From the NCBI GenBank assembly GCA_965218555.1, contig OZ244625.1, positions 2,294,001 to 2,358,000 of the forward strand: DNA of 64,000 nucleotides, written 5' to 3'. The position numbers and the translations under genes were made by a program. Under the pieces are notes generated by a model. It saw only the letters and a program-made list of their open reading frames with translations. It was not told the DNA's origin and searched no databases. This document shows, piece by piece, positions 23,984-32,254 of the stretch. This DNA comes from JAPPLB01 sp965218555. GTDB taxonomy: Bacteria > Acidobacteriota > Terriglobia > Bryobacterales > UBA6623. Position 1 is the stretch's first letter. Each line of letters begins with the position of its first letter.

Positions 23984-24025
23984 TCTTTTTTTCGGGATCG
24001 TGATTGCCGCGGCCTCGAATGATGG

Positions 24026-24049
24026 AAAAGGCGGGGATTTCTCCCCGCC
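24026..24049 (-). terminator. intrinsic terminator of the 24062-24259 gene
   Basis: 8-bp stem GGCGGGGA/TCCCCGCC with loop GAAA, followed by TTTTCC on the minus strand, 12 nt past the stop. Confidence 0.8.
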
Positions 24050-24061
24050 ATGAAGTGCGAG

Positions 24062-24259
24062 CTAGCGAACGTCCCAAGCTGTTCCGGATTCGTAGTTGGC
24101 GTTGACGGGAAGGTTCTCCGGTTTGCCTTTCGTCAGAATGAGCTTGTGAATGAAGGTGTGCGCCTGGTTGACGATGGTGGCAAGGGCGGTTTCCTCCTTG
24201 CGGGTGAGCTTTTGTGTCACATACCATCGGCCTTTCCTCAGAAAGTGCTTGCGAATCAA
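24062..24259 (-). CDS. small basic hypothetical protein
   Basis: At least 65 residues: IRKHFLRKGRWYVTQKLTRK, then EETALATIVNQAHTFIHKLI and a C-terminal NANYESGTAWDVR. The start is uncertain. I give the TTG at 24259, but the frame is open to 24367 and the extra residues (RFRFSPSEHPRQRHGDG) look protein-like. No ATG is available before an in-frame TGA at about 24370, so the 5' end may be damaged. A clean terminator follows the stop, arguing that a real transcript ends here. Family not recognised; there is no hairpin leader. Confidence 0.5.
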   Translation of the reverse strand: MIRKHFLRKGRWYVTQKLTRKEETALATIVNQAHTFIHKLILTKGKPENLPVNANYESGTAWDVR

Positions 24260-24474
24260 AAGGCCGTCGCCGTGGCGCTGCCGAGGGTGCTCGGAGGGGC
24301 TGAATCTGAATCTCGCTTCCTGGCCGGGAGCGCCGAAGTCGATGACGCAGCATCGCCCTACTGGCAGTCACCGTTGCGGCTGCATCGGACTTAAAAATTC
24401 TTCTCCGGGAGCAGCTCGTCACGGTTCAACGAATGCAGCGCGAGCTGCGCGCTCATCAGCCGAGCCGCTTTCAT

Positions 24475-25035
24475 ATGACGCCCAAGGACAGCCATGAACT
24501 CGTCGACGAGGGCGATACGGAGCCTCCAGTGCTAACCGGTACCGAGGACTTTGACCTTGCGAGCTTCCGCGCCGACATCCCGCAGCACCACCCGCTCGAT
24601 ATCGAGACAGCCCAACAGGTCCGCGACCTGATGAAGCAGGCAGAGGATGCACAGCTCGGCATCGCTGGCAAGCTGGTCATGTTGGCGTTGGGGAGGGTGG
24701 CGCTCAGGGTTAACCTGGTCAGCGCCACCATGCTCGGTGACGTCGATGAAGTTCAGCGGTGGGGCGGCGCGCTTGCGGATTTGCTCGACGACGAAGACCT
24801 CCCCCGGATCGACGACCTGCGGGGAGAGAACTCATTCACCGCATACGGCGATCTGTTCGTCTGGAATCGCGGCGAGCCTCACAGCATCATGTTCACAACG
24901 GCTATGGCCCCAACGCTGATCGCTTCGGCCATCCCTGAGGCGATGGACCTGGAAGGCTTGCATCGCCAGCTTCTCACGGCGCTTGCCGACGAACTGACGC
25001 TACAGGCCAACGTGATGTGGGCTGCGGCGCCCTGA
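24475..25035 (+). CDS. hypothetical soluble protein, first gene of plus-strand micro-operon
   Basis: 186 residues from ATG 24475; an in-frame ATG at 24433 has no better signal. The product is acidic and helical, with an Asp/Glu-rich N-terminus (DEGDTEPPVLTGTEDFDLAS). Next come ETAQQVRDLMKQAEDAQLGI, a DDEDLPRIDDLRGENSFTAYGD segment and a C-terminal AIPEAMDLEGLHRQLLTAL. No signal peptide, membrane helix or known motif is present. It is one of few plus-strand genes in the accessory block and is followed by three very small genes. I do not recognise it. Confidence 0.6.
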   Translation: MTPKDSHELVDEGDTEPPVLTGTEDFDLASFRADIPQHHPLDIETAQQVRDLMKQAEDAQLGIAGKLVMLALGRVALRVNLVSATMLGDVDEVQRWGGALADLLDDEDLPRIDDLRGENSFTAYGDLFVWNRGEPHSIMFTTAMAPTLIASAIPEAMDLEGLHRQLLTALADELTLQANVMWAAAP

Positions 25036-25055
25036 GCCTGTGCTAGGCTGTCGCG

Positions 25056-25280
25056 GTGAAGCCATCCCTACCGAAGGGTCACAGGGATATCACTTTCGAG
25101 GACATGGCACGCCTGACTTTCGACGAGGATGATAACCTGTGCTTGGACGGCAAGCCCATCGAGGTTAAGAAGATGACACTCACCAAAGGGCAGGCGATAT
25201 TCGCCATCATGGCCGCTATCGGCACCACCCTTTGTGGCATCTCGGCTGCAATTTTGGTGTACCTGCAAATTGCAAAATGA
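25056..25280 (+). CDS. small membrane protein
   Basis: 74 residues from GTG 25056. The soluble N-terminus (DITFEDMARLTFDEDDNLCL, DGKPIEVKKM) leads to one C-terminal membrane helix, AIFAIMAAIGTTLCGISAAILVYLQIA. The tail-anchored layout resembles small phage or plasmid proteins with a GKPIEVKKMT linker. It lies 20 nt after the preceding gene, and its TGA overlaps the ATG of the next gene (ATGA at 25277-25280). Confidence 0.6.
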   Translation: MKPSLPKGHRDITFEDMARLTFDEDDNLCLDGKPIEVKKMTLTKGQAIFAIMAAIGTTLCGISAAILVYLQIAK

Positions 25281-25522
25281 GAAAAGAATCACAGAACGGC
25301 TGCGATCATTGCCCGCACCCCATTCCGACGCCAGCTGGTTCTTCTCGCGACAAAAACCGGGAGTCCATTTGGGAGGTCTGCTGCAAAGTCGGCTGCTGGA
25401 AGGTTCGGGAGCGTACCAGAATCAAGATGAAAGGGCGCGAATGGGAATACGGCCCTTGGAAGCACCCCACCGTTGAAATCCTTCCCCAACGGCATTGGCC
25501 CACCCCTTGTAACATTCAGTGA
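25277..25522 (+). CDS. Cys-rich small protein
   Basis: 81 residues. A CDHC pair near residue 9 and a CCKVGC cluster near residue 40 suggest a zinc or metal site, separated by a Pro/Ser-rich linker. The remainder is basic and Trp-rich (GREWEYGPWKHP). The start is fixed by the ATGA overlap with the upstream gene, and the stop overlaps the next ATG (TGATG). That supports coupled translation of the whole set. Function unknown. Confidence 0.5.
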   Translation: MRKESQNGCDHCPHPIPTPAGSSRDKNRESIWEVCCKVGCWKVRERTRIKMKGREWEYGPWKHPTVEILPQRHWPTPCNIQ

Positions 25523-25620
25523 TGGAAGGGCTGCTGCTGTTGCTCGCCGCGCTGATCTACTATTTCGGTCCGCTTGTGCTCGCCGTCTGTTTGCTGCTGT
25601 GGCTGAGCACCCGTCGCTGA
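25522..25620 (+). CDS. 32-residue membrane peptide
   Basis: MEGLLLLLAALIYYFGPLVL continues to a short RR tail at residue 32: almost entirely one hydrophobic helix with a break at Tyr-Tyr-Phe-Gly-Pro. The start ATG overlaps the stop of the upstream gene (TGATG). The size and composition resemble toxin-like or regulatory membrane peptides, but this is only resemblance. It is the last gene of the plus-strand operon, followed by a hairpin with a T-run at 25636-25661. Confidence 0.45.
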   Translation: MEGLLLLLAALIYYFGPLVLAVCLLLWLSTRR

Positions 25621-25635
25621 AAGCTATTGGTGGGT

Positions 25636-25661
25636 AAAACGGTATATAATCCCGTTTTTTT
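25636..25661 (+). terminator. terminator of the plus-strand micro-operon
   Basis: Short stem AAACGG/CCGTTT with loop TATATAATC followed by a T-run. It begins about 16 nt after the last stop. The stem is weak. Confidence 0.5.
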
Positions 25662-25861
25662 CTCACCACGCACTTTTCAGGCACTACTAAAAAGATCGGT
25701 GAGTACGTTTGAAACAGGTGTTAATCCGTGCTCTCCGGGCCGTCCTGAGCGTTTCAGCGAAAAAAGGCCCCATAGGTCTGCTGAAGCGGTGAGCGCGTCT
25801 CTCTGCGCGGCTGAGCGCGCACGGCGGTTATTTCGGTGAGGTGGTTTCCTCGAAGGGGACG

Positions 25862-25888
25862 AAAAAAAGGCGGGGCCGAAGCCCCGCC
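25862..25888 (-). terminator. intrinsic terminator
   Basis: AGGCGGGGC-TTCG-GCCCCGCCT followed by TTTTTTC on the minus strand, 16 nt past the stop of the truncated gene at 25904-26077. The UUCG tetraloop makes it a very strong terminator. Confidence 0.9.
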
Positions 25889-25903
25889 TGATAACGGCAG
25901 CCG

Positions 25904-26077
25904 TTAGGACTGCTGTTCGCCGTCCTGGTCGGCAGCGTTTCCGTTGGCGACCTCGAAAACCTTGGTGTGCGCCATGTCGGCGACCTTCGCCAAAACGAGC
26001 AGGTCGTCGCGGCCGAAGCTGGAAGTGGACTTCCAGTTGCCCTCGGCATCCTTGTAGATGCGCGAGAAGGTGACGTT
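25904..26077 (-). pseudogene. small plasmid/phage-type gene beheaded by IS21
   Basis: The remaining 57 codons read VTFSRIYKDAEGNWKSTSSF, then GRDDLLVLAKVADMAHTKVF, then a polar tail to a stop at 25904. The NVTFSRxYKD...FxRDDLLxLAKVADxAH pattern is a small conserved protein of plasmids and phages, usually about 90-110 residues with an N-terminal segment containing IWEN or similar. Here that segment is missing exactly where the IS21-family element begins (26078). An intact strong terminator remains downstream. No start codon is credible in the retained part. Confidence 0.75.
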
Positions 26078-26203
26078 TGTAAGCGCCGGAGCGAAAATAG
26101 ACCACAGGGCGGCCGTTTGAGGCCGCTGGTGGCGGAGCAAAACTAGACCGCCCGCCAGCATTTCATAAAACATTTTTGGGGTGTTTTGTGTGATGCAGGA
26201 GGG

Positions 26204-27703
26204 ATGTACTCTGTGGAGCTGTACGCACGCGTTCGCCGAGCGGTCTTTGTCGAAGGGGTCAGCGAGAGAGAAGCGGCGCAGCGCTTCGGGCTGGCGCGCG
26301 AGACCGTGCGCAAGATGCTGCGCTACGCCGCGCCGCCGGGCTATCGGCGGCAGAAGCCGATTCGACGCCCGAAGCTCGACGCCTACACGCCGATCATCGA
26401 CCAGATCCTGGAGACGGACCTAGCGCTGCCGAAGAAGCAACGGCACACGGCGAAACGTATCTTCGAACGACTCCGAGACGAGCACGACTTCGCGGGCGGC
26501 TACACCATCATCAAAGACTACGTGCGGCTGAAGCGGACCTCGCAGCGCGAGATGTTCGTGCCGCTGACGCATCCGCCGGGGCACGCCCAGGCGGACTTCG
26601 GCGAGGCGCAAGTGGAGATCGGCGGGGTGCTGGCGAAGGCGCACTACTTCGTCATCGATCTACCCCACAGCGACGAGAGTTACGTGCGGGCATTTCCGGC
26701 CGAGACGACGGAAGCTTTCTTGGAGGGGCACGTCGAGGCGTTTCGCTACTGGGGTGGCGTGCCGCGACGGATTCTCTACGACAACACAACGCTGGCGGTG
26801 GCGCGGATCCTAGGCGACGGGACGCGGCAGAAGACGCAGGCGTTCTCGGAGCTGCAGTCGCACTACTTGTTCGCAGAGCGTTTTGGGAGGCCGGGCAAGG
26901 GAAACGACAAGGGGAAGGTCGAGAACCTTGTGAAGGTCGCCCGACGGAGCTTCTTCGTACCGCGGCCCCGGTTCCCCAGTTGGGCAGCGTTGAACGTATG
27001 GCTGGAAGAGCAGTGCCGCAAGAGGCGAGAGCGCCGGCAACGCGGGCATCGAGAGAAGATCGGAGAGCGCTTCGAGCGTGATCGACAAGCGCTGTTAGCG
27101 CTGCCGGCAGCGGCGTATGAGGCCTGCGAGACACGTCCTGGGAGAGTGACGTCGTTGTCGCTGGTGCGCTACCACACCAACGACTACTCGGTGCCGACCA
27201 AGTACGGACACCGCCAAGTGCTCATCAAGGGCTATGTGGACAAAGTCGTCATCTGCGCCGGCAGCGAGGAGATCGCACGGCATCGGCGCAGCTATGGGCG
27301 TGAGGGGCTGATCTTTCACCCGCTGCACTATCTGGCCCTACTGGAGCGCAAGACCGGAGCACTCGAGCAAGCAGCGCCGCTGGAAGGCTGGCAGTTGCCC
27401 GAGGAGTTTGCTGGACTGCGCCGGCTGCTCGAAGCGCGGCTCGGCAAGGCTGGAGCTCGAGAGTATGTCCAGGTACTGCGTCTGCTCGAGGACGTTCCGC
27501 TCGAAGAAGTCCGTGCTGCCGTAGGGGACGCCTTACGGCTCGGCGCGATCTCTTTCGATGCCGTCAAGCATCTCGTGCTGTGTCGCATCGAACAGCGCCC
27601 ACCCCGGCTGGAACTTGAGAATTATCCCCATCTGCCCACGGCGCGGGTGGCGAGGACCGCAGCGGCGGACTATCTGGCGCTGGTGGACGCGGGAGCCGAG
27701 TGA
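26204..27703 (+). CDS. istA: IS21-family transposase IstA
   Basis: 499 residues from ATG 26204, which is directly preceded by AGGAGGG. An N-terminal helix-turn-helix (GVSEREAAQRFGLARETVRK) precedes the DDE core, with the first Asp in GHAQADFGEAQVE, the second in RRILYDNTTLAV and Glu in DKGKVENLVK. A C-terminal beta domain with SLVRYHTNDYSVPTKYGHRQ is typical of longer IstA proteins. The stop overlaps the GTG of istB (GTGA at 27700-27703). All catalytic residues are intact, so it may be active. Confidence 0.93.
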   Translation: MYSVELYARVRRAVFVEGVSEREAAQRFGLARETVRKMLRYAAPPGYRRQKPIRRPKLDAYTPIIDQILETDLALPKKQRHTAKRIFERLRDEHDFAGGYTIIKDYVRLKRTSQREMFVPLTHPPGHAQADFGEAQVEIGGVLAKAHYFVIDLPHSDESYVRAFPAETTEAFLEGHVEAFRYWGGVPRRILYDNTTLAVARILGDGTRQKTQAFSELQSHYLFAERFGRPGKGNDKGKVENLVKVARRSFFVPRPRFPSWAALNVWLEEQCRKRRERRQRGHREKIGERFERDRQALLALPAAAYEACETRPGRVTSLSLVRYHTNDYSVPTKYGHRQVLIKGYVDKVVICAGSEEIARHRRSYGREGLIFHPLHYLALLERKTGALEQAAPLEGWQLPEEFAGLRRLLEARLGKAGAREYVQVLRLLEDVPLEEVRAAVGDALRLGAISFDAVKHLVLCRIEQRPPRLELENYPHLPTARVARTAAADYLALVDAGAE

Positions 27704-28467
27704 CGGCCAAGCCGAAAGTGCTGCTGGAAGCGCAGCTGAAGGCGCTGCGGCTGCCGACCTTCCTGCGCGAGTACGACAAAGTGGCGCGGCAATGCGCGGC
27801 CGAAGGTCTGGACTGTCCGCGCTATCTGCTGCGACTCAGTGAGCTGGAGCTGCTCGATCGCGAACAGCGCGCCACCGAGCGCCGCATCAAGACCGCCAAG
27901 TTCCCGGTGCTCAAGAGCCTGGAGACCTTCGAGTTCCGCTCGATTCCGTCGCTGAACAAGAGCTTGGTCCTGGAGCTGGCGCGCTCGGAGTATCTGGATC
28001 GCAGAGAGAACGTGCTGGCGCTGGGCAACTCCGGTACGGGCAAGACGCACCTTGCCCTGGCGTTGGGGCTGGCCGCTTGTCAGAAAGGCTATCGGGTCCG
28101 CTTTGCCACCGCCGCGGCGCTGGTCCACGAGTTGCTCGAGGCGCGTGACGACAAACGTCTCCTGCGCTTGCAAAAACAGCTGGCCAAGCAAGACCTGCTG
28201 ATCGTCGACGAGCTGGGCTACGTCCCCTTGTCGAAGACGGGCTCGGAGTTACTGTTCGAGATCTTCAGCCAGCGCTACGAGCGGGCCTCGACGCTGGTCA
28301 CCTCGAACCTGCCCTTCAACGAGTGGACGGAGGTCTTCGGCTCCGAGCGGCTGACCGGCGCTTTGCTGGATCGTCTCACCCACCACGTCCATATCTTGGA
28401 GATGAACGCCGAGAGCTACCGTCTCCAGCACAGTAAGCGTTCCCGGAAGCGTTCTTCCTCCCCCTGA
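27700..28467 (+). CDS. istB: IS21-family helper ATPase IstB
   Basis: 255 residues from the GTG at 27700, which overlaps the istA stop. It is an AAA+ ATPase with Walker A LGNSGTGKTHL (about residue 108) and Walker B LLIVDELGYVPL. STLVTSNLPFNEWTEVFGSE follows, with the IstB-specific HHVHILEMNAESYRL ending. It cooperates with IstA in target choice and strand transfer. The length is standard. Confidence 0.93.
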   Translation: MTAKPKVLLEAQLKALRLPTFLREYDKVARQCAAEGLDCPRYLLRLSELELLDREQRATERRIKTAKFPVLKSLETFEFRSIPSLNKSLVLELARSEYLDRRENVLALGNSGTGKTHLALALGLAACQKGYRVRFATAAALVHELLEARDDKRLLRLQKQLAKQDLLIVDELGYVPLSKTGSELLFEIFSQRYERASTLVTSNLPFNEWTEVFGSERLTGALLDRLTHHVHILEMNAESYRLQHSKRSRKRSSSP

Positions 28468-28645
28468 TCCCCCCGCCCAGCCGCCGGCTGTTTCGAGGGG
28501 CTTCCACTACGTCCGGGGCCGCCTTAACAGGCGTCCCCCGACTTCGCTCCAGCCCCCAAAACAGCCGCTTTCAGAAACGAGTCCTATCCCCGAGATGGTC
28601 TACTTTTACTCCGCCCCAGTGGCCTAATTTTGCTCCGCCCTTGAC

Positions 28646-28866
28646 ATGGATGGATTCCCGTCGTGCCGCCCCGTCGGACCCGTCTGGAGCCGTGGGAATA
28701 CGACCACCGGCTCTACCGCCGCCGCAACGAAGTCGAGAGGCTCTTCCGGCGACGCAAGGGCTTCCGGCGCATCTTCTCGCGTTTCGATAAACTCGATGTG
28801 ATGTTCCTCGCTTTCCTTCACTTCGCTCTTATCGTCGAGGCCCTGCGTTAGTGTTGACACGCCCTA
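28646..28866 (+). pseudogene. IS5-family transposase C-terminal remnant
   Basis: The open frame entering from the IS21 end reads IPVVPPRRTRLEPWEYDHRL, then YRRRNEVERLFRRRKGFRRI, then FSRFDKLDVMFLAFLHFALI, and stops at 28849. This is the C-terminal block of IS5-type transposases, with the catalytic Glu in NEVERLF. The N-terminal two thirds are missing at the IS21 junction. The GTTGACACGCCC terminal sequence at 28853-28864 ends beside the stop codon of the PpiC-like gene. Inactive. Confidence 0.8.
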
Positions 28867-29889
28867 GTCCAATACGCCGAAGTCGTCCACGACTTCCCGG
28901 GCCAGATAGTTCTCTATCTCGGCTTCGTTGCGGGCGATTTCGAGGTAGGCAGCCCGGAGGAGTTGATCTTTGCGGCTGCGGATCGTCTCGCGAATGGTCT
29001 GCTGGACTCGTGGGTCGGAATAGTCGCGCTGACCAGCCTGCTCCATCGAGATGAGCTTGACGATGCGGTATTCGTCTCCGGTCTTGATGATCGGCGAGAC
29101 CTCGCCGGGAGAGAGCGAAGCGACGGCCTGACGAAGGCTGAGGTCCACCTGCTCGAGCGACGACTGCGGAATAAATCCCAGGTCCCCGCCGCTTGCGGTC
29201 GAGACCGGATCCTCGGAGTAGTTCTGCGCCAGCGTCGCGAACGCCTCACCGTCTTTTAACTGCGCTTCGATCATCTCGATCTTTTTTTTCGCGGCTTCCT
29301 CGTCGATGGCGTCGTCGTTCTGCAGATTGGGGACCGGCGTCTCGCTACGAGCCGTGACCAGGATCCATGCCATGTGCACCTGCTGCTCTGGCAGGTTGAA
29401 GCTCCCAATGTTCCCCTCGTAGTACGTTCGCATCTGGGCCTCGTCGACCTGAATGCGCGAAGTGATTTGATGGTTCAGCAGCTTCTCGATCGTCAGGCTG
29501 CGGCGGAGCTCGTTTTTGAGATCCTCGACCGTGATCGCCCGTTCCTCAAGGTATCTGTCGAACTCGGCGTCTCCCTTGAAGCGCGATCGATATTCCTGAT
29601 AGCTGTTCTCGACCTCCGCGTCAACGGCCATCAGTCCCAGCTTCTCGGCCAGATCGAGCATGATCTGGCGGTCGATTAACTCACCGAGCAGATTCAAGTG
29701 CATCATCCGCTCTTGATCCGCGGTCCCGAAGCTGGGAGAATCGCCGACTTGGCTTTGGTAGTACTTTTCGAGTTCAGCGCGCGTGATGCGGTAGCCGTTG
29801 ACCCGCGCCGCCGCGCCGTCCATGAGGTTCCGGTCGCAAGCGCTCGTCCCCAAGACCAGCCCTACCCACAGAATGGCGATGAGGCGCAT
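28864..29889 (-). CDS. PpiC/SurA-type peptidyl-prolyl isomerase lipoprotein
   Basis: 341 residues. The signal ends in a lipobox (LGTSAC), so it is a lipid-anchored periplasmic protein. A SurA-like N-terminal helical region (about 25-170) precedes a parvulin domain (about 170-300) with QQVHMAWILVTA, FATLAQNYSEDP, GGDLGFIPQ and LSPGEVSPII. It would act as chaperone and prolyl isomerase for exported proteins. It lies 75 nt beyond rplQ at the end of the ribosomal cluster. The stop codon abuts the end of the IS5 remnant, so the last residues might have been altered by insertion. Confidence 0.88.
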   Translation of the reverse strand: MRLIAILWVGLVLGTSACDRNLMDGAAARVNGYRITRAELEKYYQSQVGDSPSFGTADQERMMHLNLLGELIDRQIMLDLAEKLGLMAVDAEVENSYQEYRSRFKGDAEFDRYLEERAITVEDLKNELRRSLTIEKLLNHQITSRIQVDEAQMRTYYEGNIGSFNLPEQQVHMAWILVTARSETPVPNLQNDDAIDEEAAKKKIEMIEAQLKDGEAFATLAQNYSEDPVSTASGGDLGFIPQSSLEQVDLSLRQAVASLSPGEVSPIIKTGDEYRIVKLISMEQAGQRDYSDPRVQQTIRETIRSRKDQLLRAAYLEIARNEAEIENYLAREVVDDFGVLD

Positions 29890-29963
29890 GGACTCTTTTT
29901 GGCCCCCTGGGGCCGCGAGTATGGACAGTACTACCGCGAAACTCTACGAACGTGCCCGATGAA

Positions 29964-30434
29964 TCAAGTTGCTTCTTCGGGAGCCTTCTCGGCTCCCTCG
30001 ACCGCTTCCGATTCCTCCTGCTGGCGTTTCAGGCGTTCTTCCTTGCGCTTACGCCTTTCTTCCACCCGCTTCTTCAGTTCGGTGCCGAGAATCTCGATGA
30101 CTGCTTCCTCTGCGCCGTCGCCCTTGCGCGGTCCTAACCTGATCATCCGTGTGTAACCGCCGTTCTGCTGTGAGAACCGCGGCGCCAAGGTATCGAACAA
30201 CTTCTTGACAGCCTCGGGCGTTTGCAGGAACGCGGCGGCCTGCCGACGGCTGTGGAGAGTATCCCGCTTGCCGAGTGTGATCATCTTTTCGACCCACGGC
30301 CGCACCGCTTTGGCCTTGGTGACCGTCGTGACGATGCGATCCCGCTCGATCACGCTGGTAGCAAGACCCCGTAACAGCGCTCGACGCGCCGAGGGGTCCC
30401 GCTGCAGTTTGAATCCGCCTTTTCTATGTCTCAT
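29964..30434 (-). CDS. rplQ: 50S ribosomal protein L17
   Basis: 156 residues. It begins MRHRKGGFKLQRDPSARRAL, a canonical L17 N-terminus, followed by LATSVIERDRIVTTVTKAKA and the GGYTRMIRLGPRKGDGAEEA block. It is about 30 residues longer than E. coli L17 (127) because of a charged tail (KKRVEERRKRKEERLKRQQE, then an acidic end). L17 lies near the exit tunnel of the large subunit. It follows rpoA by 17 nt, the conserved end of the alpha operon. Confidence 0.97.
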   Translation of the reverse strand: MRHRKGGFKLQRDPSARRALLRGLATSVIERDRIVTTVTKAKAVRPWVEKMITLGKRDTLHSRRQAAAFLQTPEAVKKLFDTLAPRFSQQNGGYTRMIRLGPRKGDGAEEAVIEILGTELKKRVEERRKRKEERLKRQQEESEAVEGAEKAPEEAT

Positions 30435-30451
30435 CGCGTCTCTCCCACGGC

Positions 30452-31465
30452 TCAGGCAGCGGGGGCGTCATCCTCTCCCTCGATCGTCGGAGGCGGCACC
30501 AGACGCCCGTGCTCGTCGAACAGCATGCCCAGGGACAGACCCATGGAGGCCAGAATCTCCTTGATCTCCATCAAGGACTTGCGGCCGAAATTCTTCGTCT
30601 TGAGCATATCGGCCCCGGTGCGGACCACTAAATCACCGATCGTCTGGATGTTCGCGTTCTTGAGGCAGTTATAGGACCGCACACTGAGTTCCAACTCCTC
30701 GACGGAGCGGTTCAGATACTCCTGGTACTGGTCGGTCGATGTATCGGCCGGAGCCTCCTCGGTCGCGGCTTCCTCTTCGAAGTTGATGAAGATCATCATA
30801 TGGTCCTTCAACAGCTTCGCGGCCAAGCCGACGGCGTCCTGCGGCGGAAGGGCGCCGTTGGTCCAGACCTCAAGCGTCAGCTTGTCGTAGTCGGTCATCT
30901 GGCCGAGCCGCGCGGCTTCGACCGAGTAGTTGACCTTGCGGACCGGCGAGTGAACGGAATCGATCGGGATGTACCCCAGCGCCAGGTCCTCGTCGAAATT
31001 CTTCTCGGCTCCGACGTAGCCGCGCCCGAGCTTGACCCGCATTTCGAGATCAAGGGTGCTGCCTTCGCTGACGGTGGCGATGTACTGTTTGGGGTCGAGA
31101 ATCTCGACGTCGGAGTCGGCCTCGATCGCGCCGCTCAGAACCGGACCGGGTTCGGTCGCCCGAAGACGAATGGTCCGCGCGCCTTCGCCATGGAGCTTGA
31201 GCGGAATCTGTTTGAGGTTGAGGATGATATCGGTTGCATCCTCAACCACGCCCGGGATGGGGCTGAACTCGTGTGAGATACCCTCAATCCGAACGGCGGT
31301 GATCGCTGCACCCTCGATGGAGCTCAGCAGTGCCCGCCGCAGAGAATTCCCCACGGTCGTGCCGAAACCTCTCTCGAACGGCTGGGCGCTGAAGCGGCCG
31401 AACGTATTACTCAGAGAATCGCCTTCGGCGGCCAAGCGTTTGGGCTTCTGAAATCCTTTCCACAT
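30452..31465 (-). CDS. rpoA: DNA-directed RNA polymerase subunit alpha
   Basis: 337 residues. The N-terminal dimerisation domain contains NSLRRALLSSIEGAAITAVR and RKVNYSVEAARLGQMTDYDK. A 25-residue acidic linker (EEEAATEEAPADTSTDQ) leads to the C-terminal domain with LELSVRSYNCLKNANIQTIG and FGRKSLMEIKEIL. The alpha-CTD determinants for UP-element DNA binding are preserved. It assembles the polymerase core. The position between rpsD and rplQ is the standard alpha-operon order. Confidence 0.98.
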   Translation of the reverse strand: MWKGFQKPKRLAAEGDSLSNTFGRFSAQPFERGFGTTVGNSLRRALLSSIEGAAITAVRIEGISHEFSPIPGVVEDATDIILNLKQIPLKLHGEGARTIRLRATEPGPVLSGAIEADSDVEILDPKQYIATVSEGSTLDLEMRVKLGRGYVGAEKNFDEDLALGYIPIDSVHSPVRKVNYSVEAARLGQMTDYDKLTLEVWTNGALPPQDAVGLAAKLLKDHMMIFINFEEEAATEEAPADTSTDQYQEYLNRSVEELELSVRSYNCLKNANIQTIGDLVVRTGADMLKTKNFGRKSLMEIKEILASMGLSLGMLFDEHGRLVPPPTIEGEDDAPAA

Positions 31466-31545
31466 GGTGGCTTTCCCCTATTCAACTCGAATGGCGTCCG
31501 GGACGCCAAAGGTGGTGAGTCGCAATCTCGTGTTCTCAGACAAAG

Positions 31546-32181
31546 CTATCTCGAATACAACTCGACGATGAGTTGCTCGTTGATCGGAATCTGAACCAGC
31601 TCTTCCCGACGGGGCATTCCAATGACCTTCACCAACAGCTTTTCGCGGTCCACTTCCATCCAAGCGGTCGGTAGACTGCGGGAGGTCGCCTCGACCGAGG
31701 CCGCGATGCCTGAATGCTCGCGGCTCTTCTCTCGGATCTGAACCACATCGCCGGGTTTGACCAGGTACGAAGGTATATCGGTCTTTTGACCATTAACCTC
31801 AATGTGACCGTGGCGGACGATCTGCCGCGCTTGTGGACGGCTGGTTCCCATTCCGGCGCGGTACATGACGTTGTCGAGACGCCGTTCGAGAAGCGCCAGG
31901 AGATTCTCGCCGACCACACCCTTCATGTGCGCTGCCTTTTCGAAATAGCGGCGGAACTGGCGCTCCAACACCCCGTAAATGCGTTTGACACGCTGTTTTT
32001 CCCGAAGCTGCAACCCGTAACCCATTAGCTTTCTGGGCCGCGCCGTCTTGCCATGCTGCCCCGGGAAATAGTTGCGTTTTTCGATGGCGCAACTGGGGCC
32101 ATAGCAGCGTTCCCCCTTCAGGAAGAGCTTCATCCCCTCCCTTCGGCAGAGCCTGCAAACCGGTCCGACGTATCTTGCCAT
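31546..32181 (-). CDS. rpsD: 30S ribosomal protein S4
   Basis: 211 residues from ATG 32181 (MARYVGPVCRLCRREGMKLF); the longer open frame upstream is not homologous. An S4 N-terminal domain with four cysteines (CRLC...CYGPSC) marks the zinc-binding C+ form. The S4 RNA-binding domain has RLDNVMYRAGMGTSRPQARQ and VRHGHIEVNGQKTDIPSYLV. S4 nucleates 30S assembly on 16S rRNA and in many bacteria represses its own operon. It lies between rpsK and rpoA. Confidence 0.97.
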   Translation of the reverse strand: MARYVGPVCRLCRREGMKLFLKGERCYGPSCAIEKRNYFPGQHGKTARPRKLMGYGLQLREKQRVKRIYGVLERQFRRYFEKAAHMKGVVGENLLALLERRLDNVMYRAGMGTSRPQARQIVRHGHIEVNGQKTDIPSYLVKPGDVVQIREKSREHSGIAASVEATSRSLPTAWMEVDREKLLVKVIGMPRREELVQIPINEQLIVELYSR

Positions 32182-32254
32182 GAACTTGTGTTTCCCCCTC
32201 CCGAGAAGCTCGACTCGCGGGAGTGCCTTCGCGCGAGACCGAGTCGATCGCCGT

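Larger units (their letters stand above)
26078..28645 (+). mobile_element. second IS21-family element
   Basis: 2568 bp with termini TGTAAGCGCCGGAGC...GCTCCGCCCTTGACA. Both ends carry two inverted boxes of the form GGCGGAGCAAAAxTAGxCCxC (left 26085-26105 and 26131-26148; right 28598-28640). istA and istB occupy the interior. The left flank is a plasmid-type gene and the right flank an IS5 transposase fragment, with no target duplication visible. It differs clearly from the first IS21 in sequence and IstA length, so it is a separate family member. Confidence 0.85.
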
